Positions 61,319-64,000 of a DNA stretch of 64,000 bases are shown piece after piece. This DNA comes from Gari tellinella (Eukaryota; Mollusca; Bivalvia; Cardiida; Psammobiidae). Positions within the stretch are counted from its first letter, which is position 1. Each line of letters begins with the position of its first letter. The notes below the pieces were generated by a model. The model was not told where the DNA came from, searched no databases, and saw nothing but the letters and a program-made list of their open reading frames with translations. Made by a program: the position numbers and the translations under genes. The DNA lies in assembly GCA_922989275.2 (NCBI GenBank), contig OV277871.1:32932693-32996692 (forward strand), written 5' to 3'.

Positions 61319-61574
61319 CAGGGCTGCCATAAGTTGACATGAAAAATCCTAAGATTTCCAAATTTGCATTTTTCAGGTGCGATTTTATGAATCGTACCTT
61401 TACCCCCAATCACCTGTTTCTAGTTTTGTTGACACGTGGCTGCTTAAAGCAGGTTGGAAGTAATGCAGAATGCGCCTTAATGTGCATTCTGCTTTACTTT
61501 CAGCCTGTTTTAAGCTACCATGTACACGAAAATAATCCGAAGATTTAGGAAAAATCCGGAAAATAGCAGCCCTG
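61319..61574. mobile_element. Compound MITE carrying M2, TTA duplication
   Basis: CAGGGCTGCCATAAGTTGAC ... AATAGCAGCCCTG flanked by TTA (61316-61318 and 61575-61577). It contains the M2 hairpin (GCAGAATGCGCCTTAATGTG). Same structure as 60048-60301, showing the compound unit was mobilised as a whole. Confidence 0.82.
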
Positions 61575-61596
61575 TTATTACAACGTTTACAGAAGA

Positions 61597-62079
61597 TACA
61601 GTGGCGAGGACGTCATTCTTTCCCGTTTAACCAATTACCCCATAAATACGCATTTAACGCCTCTAATTTATTCCTCCACAAAAGAAAAAGGTTCAGTTTT
61701 ATACAGTCACGAATTTGAAACATTAGAAATTATTTTCTATAATCTAGAAGATTGTGGCTTAAAGCAGGCTAACGTAATGCGCCTTAGGGCGCATTCTGCT
61801 TGACTTTCAACCTGCTTTTAGTGGTCATTTATTTTCAAATCTAGAAACAGGCTATGGGGTTATGGGTAAAACACAAACGAAACGCAAGCGCAATGCACTT
61901 AAATGTACTATTTGACAACTTTTTGAATTTTTTAACTATCTTTTTAAATCAGAGTGGCAAACACCTTGAAGCCTGATCAGACGTTGGGTTAATCGGCGTC
62001 TGATCTTGCTCCAAACTGACTGCATTTGAAGTAATATGTAATGGCGTTTATTGGGAAATAATAACGTCTTCTCCACTGA
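61597..62079. mobile_element. MITE family M1, copy split by M2
   Basis: Left piece TACAGTGGCGAGGACGTCAT to CCCGTTT; right piece from ACACAAACGAAACGCAAGC through a diverged palindrome to AACGTCTTCTCCACTG. The M2 element at 61627-61869 lies in the TTTAAACG target. Confidence 0.82.
61627..61869. mobile_element. MITE family M2 nested in M1
   Basis: TTAACCAATTACCCCATAAA ... GGGGTTATGGGTAAAA with a shortened hairpin (GTAATGCGCCTTAGGGCGC). The flanking M1 sequence defines both ends. Confidence 0.8.
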
Positions 62080-62505
62080 AACCACTGCACTGTTACTTCA
62101 GATGTATTTTGTGCAATATTCCTCTGCACCAAATCAAGAGTTATTCGAGTATAACTAAATTCTCGTTTACATTTGTACATGTACAACGACCGACATTTTA
62201 AGACACGGGTGTGTACCCAAATGTTCCGAACATACTCGTAAATATGTTGCCACTCAAATAAAAGCAAAGTACATGTACTTGAGAATACTGATGATGATTG
62301 CAAACTGAAATACAGCGGTATGGAATGAAAAGAAAACCTGGAGATTAATAGCGAACATTCTGAAAACAATGGGTTTTTAATGTCTTCGAAAGTAGCACTT
62401 GTAACTATTTGTATACATAGAGAGCTTCTTCAAATGAATAATATTGCAAGAAATAATTCTAGTTCATGTATGGAGATTATCTATACATTTGTTCTGTGAA
62501 AGTCA
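62080..62505. other. Gene-free stretch
   Basis: The minus-strand frame at 61989-62369 includes MITE sequence and has no domain. Nothing else is supported. Confidence 0.45.
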
Positions 62506-62681
62506 TTAACCCATTTATACCCAGTGGATTCTCCCATGTTTATATATTGGATTAGTTTTGTTATATATTGAAATTTCTATCAGCAAACAGTGTAGACTCT
62601 GATAAGACGCCGCATAATGCGACGTCTGATCAGAGTCTACACTGTTTGCCTATGTCCCATATATGAGATTGTGGGCATAAA
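62506..62681. mobile_element. MITE family M4, copy
   Basis: TTAACCCATTTATACCCAGT ... GATTGTGGGCATAAA with palindrome 62583-62649 (arms GCAAACAGTGTAGACTCTGA, core GCCGCATAATGCGAC). Confidence 0.82.
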
Positions 62682-63889
62682 TCATTATCTGAAGCAAGTG
62701 CTTATTCAATAGCGCTGCGAAATAATAATCATAAAAAAAGACTTTATTTAACGAGAGAACTCATTTGGTATAAACCAATCTTCCATGAGGCCCTCTACAT
62801 ATATACAAGTGCATACAACAAAAGGCAATTCATACAAAACAAATGATTAACAATATACCAATGTACTAACTGGATGAAGCAATTTGTAAGAAATCGATAA
62901 CCCTCGGTGCCGCCACATTTTTAAAGCAGCATGTCACTTTCCTAGTCCAGAAATTATTCATACAAAAGAGAAAGCGTAAATAGATTCTACCAATTTTATA
63001 TAAAAAAAAATCTTCAAAATGTAGTATTTTTTTACTAGAATTTAAATGTTTCGAAATCGTTTTCATTGTTTCGTTGAATTCAATTTAAAAAAAATAACCT
63101 TTATGATTTGACGGTTACAAATAATTGGTCGTATTCGAATCATCGATTTCTTTGACATCGAAAGTAGGCGGAGCAAATGCGCGAGGATTTACCGCTGACA
63201 ACGATTTTGCAGCGACCCGAATAGACCGTGTGGTCAACGAAAACTCTGTACTTCCGGACGAATGGAAATTAATAAAACACCCGTTAAAAAACTCGTAACG
63301 CCCCCAATTTTTATATACGCATATAATGTCATATGAGCTGGATCCATTTTGTTGATTGAGAGTGTCTCCATTAATTAGCACTTGTTACTTACACTAACTT
63401 GTGACGTGGTCACGTGACTAAATCAACGCTCGATTTTAGGGTTTTACAACATTTTGTCAACTGAAAACATCAAGTTGTGATTCGAATAGAACTTGTTGAC
63501 AACTTTTCAACTAACGCAATAGTTGTCCTGATTCGAATATGACCAATATTCAATATTCGAAGTTGTTTTCTTGAGCGGATGAGGACTCAAGTCAAGTTAA
63601 TACAGAGGTTTCAAAGATTTGAAACCATCAAACACGAATCATCAACATTTTCAATAAATTGACATTTTCTACATTCTAGTCCACTGCGTTTATTATCATA
63701 TTAGGTAAATATCTTTTTCTTACGATACAAACAGTAACGGTGTTGTTGTTGTTGGGGTTTTTTTGGGTTTTTTTTTGTTTTTTGTTAAACTCAAAAGAAA
63801 CAAATCATGTAATAAATAATATATGAAAGCAGCCGAAACAACTTTAATCTTATCTTGCCAATCGCGACAATATTGGAAACGTACACACA
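62682..63889. other. Gene-free stretch
   Basis: An 88-codon minus-strand frame (63115-63381) has no recognised domain and a non-ATG start. A T/G-rich simple tract lies at 63740-63786. No exon is supported. Confidence 0.45.
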
Positions 63890-63951
63890 GTTTGGATCCA
63901 GATCAGACGCCGTGTAGCACGGCGTCTTATCTGGATCCAACTTGTTTGACA
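63890..63951. repeat. Shared palindrome, copy with a paired core change
   Basis: ACAGTTTGGATCCAGATCAG pairs with its complement around GCCGTGTAGCACGGC. The core uses GTG/CAC where others use GCG/CGC or GGG/CCC, so both strands of the stem changed together. Confidence 0.8.
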
Positions 63952-64000
63952 CTTCATTTTAAGTCTAAACTTTTCAATTTCACACACAAAATGAAGAAAG

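Noticed and set aside
63115..63381. 88-codon minus-strand frame as a first exon of SELENBP1
   Set aside because: It has no similarity to the SELENBP1 N-terminus, starts at a non-ATG codon and ends in a stop with no donor in the required phase.
3900..63951. Bacterial-type terminators or a CRISPR array suggested by repeated hairpins
   Set aside because: The hairpins are dispersed, unequally spaced, inside MITEs and lack T tracts or spacers. The gene structure is eukaryotic.

Overview
This is eukaryotic, intron-containing, transposon-dense DNA from an aquatic invertebrate, most likely a bivalve mollusc. That assignment is an inference. It rests on gene structure with GT-AG introns, abundant ACATGTA-type simple sequence, tRNA-derived SINEs of the kind known from molluscs, and arrays of AGGTCA-containing repeats. 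No bacterial-style gene organisation is present.

The one recognisable host gene is selenium-binding protein 1 / methanethiol oxidase (SELENBP1), read on the minus strand. Nine coding exons between 20694 and 47679 cover the protein from just after its start to the stop codon. All splice sites are GT-AG and exon phases match, except that the exon at 34415-34614 is one base short and so carries a frameshift. The first coding exon was not found with confidence.

The introns and flanks are packed with mobile DNA. (1) 24060-29759 is a Polinton/Maverick-like but very short element inside the longest SELENBP1 intron. It has about 390-bp terminal inverted repeats, a 6-bp target duplication (CACCGT) and three co-oriented genes: an unrecognised strand-rich protein, a small basic-tailed protein and a C2H2 zinc-finger protein. 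It contains no polymerase or integrase. It sits inside a MITE, and its left inverted repeat is itself split by a 1668-bp Harbinger-like element with a TAA duplication. (2) Non-LTR retrotransposons: an almost complete L1/Tx1-like ORF2 at 8700-12488, a 5'-truncated element at 41786-43790, and decayed fragments at 47965-48690 and 53179-53876. (3) Three tRNA-derived SINEs. (4) At least seven MITE-like families with distinct terminal repeats (called M1 to M7 here), many nested in one another. (5) Tandem arrays at 18701-19345, 32738-34090, 40617-41170, 44410-44745 and 59177-59870.

A GC-rich, almost loopless palindrome of about 65-70 bp, with a core like GACGCCGxxTnAxxCGGCGTC, recurs more than 30 times. 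It lies inside four or more MITE families whose ends are unrelated, and copies differ by paired changes that keep the stem intact. Together with the short Polinton-like element, this is the most unusual feature of the window.

Layout: 1-8.7 kb, gene-free with several inverted-repeat elements; 8.7-13 kb, LINE; 13-20.6 kb, MITE/SINE cluster and 93-bp tandem array; 20.7-47.7 kb, SELENBP1 with intronic transposons; 47.7-64 kb, gene-free repeat-rich DNA that would be the 5' intron or upstream region of SELENBP1.
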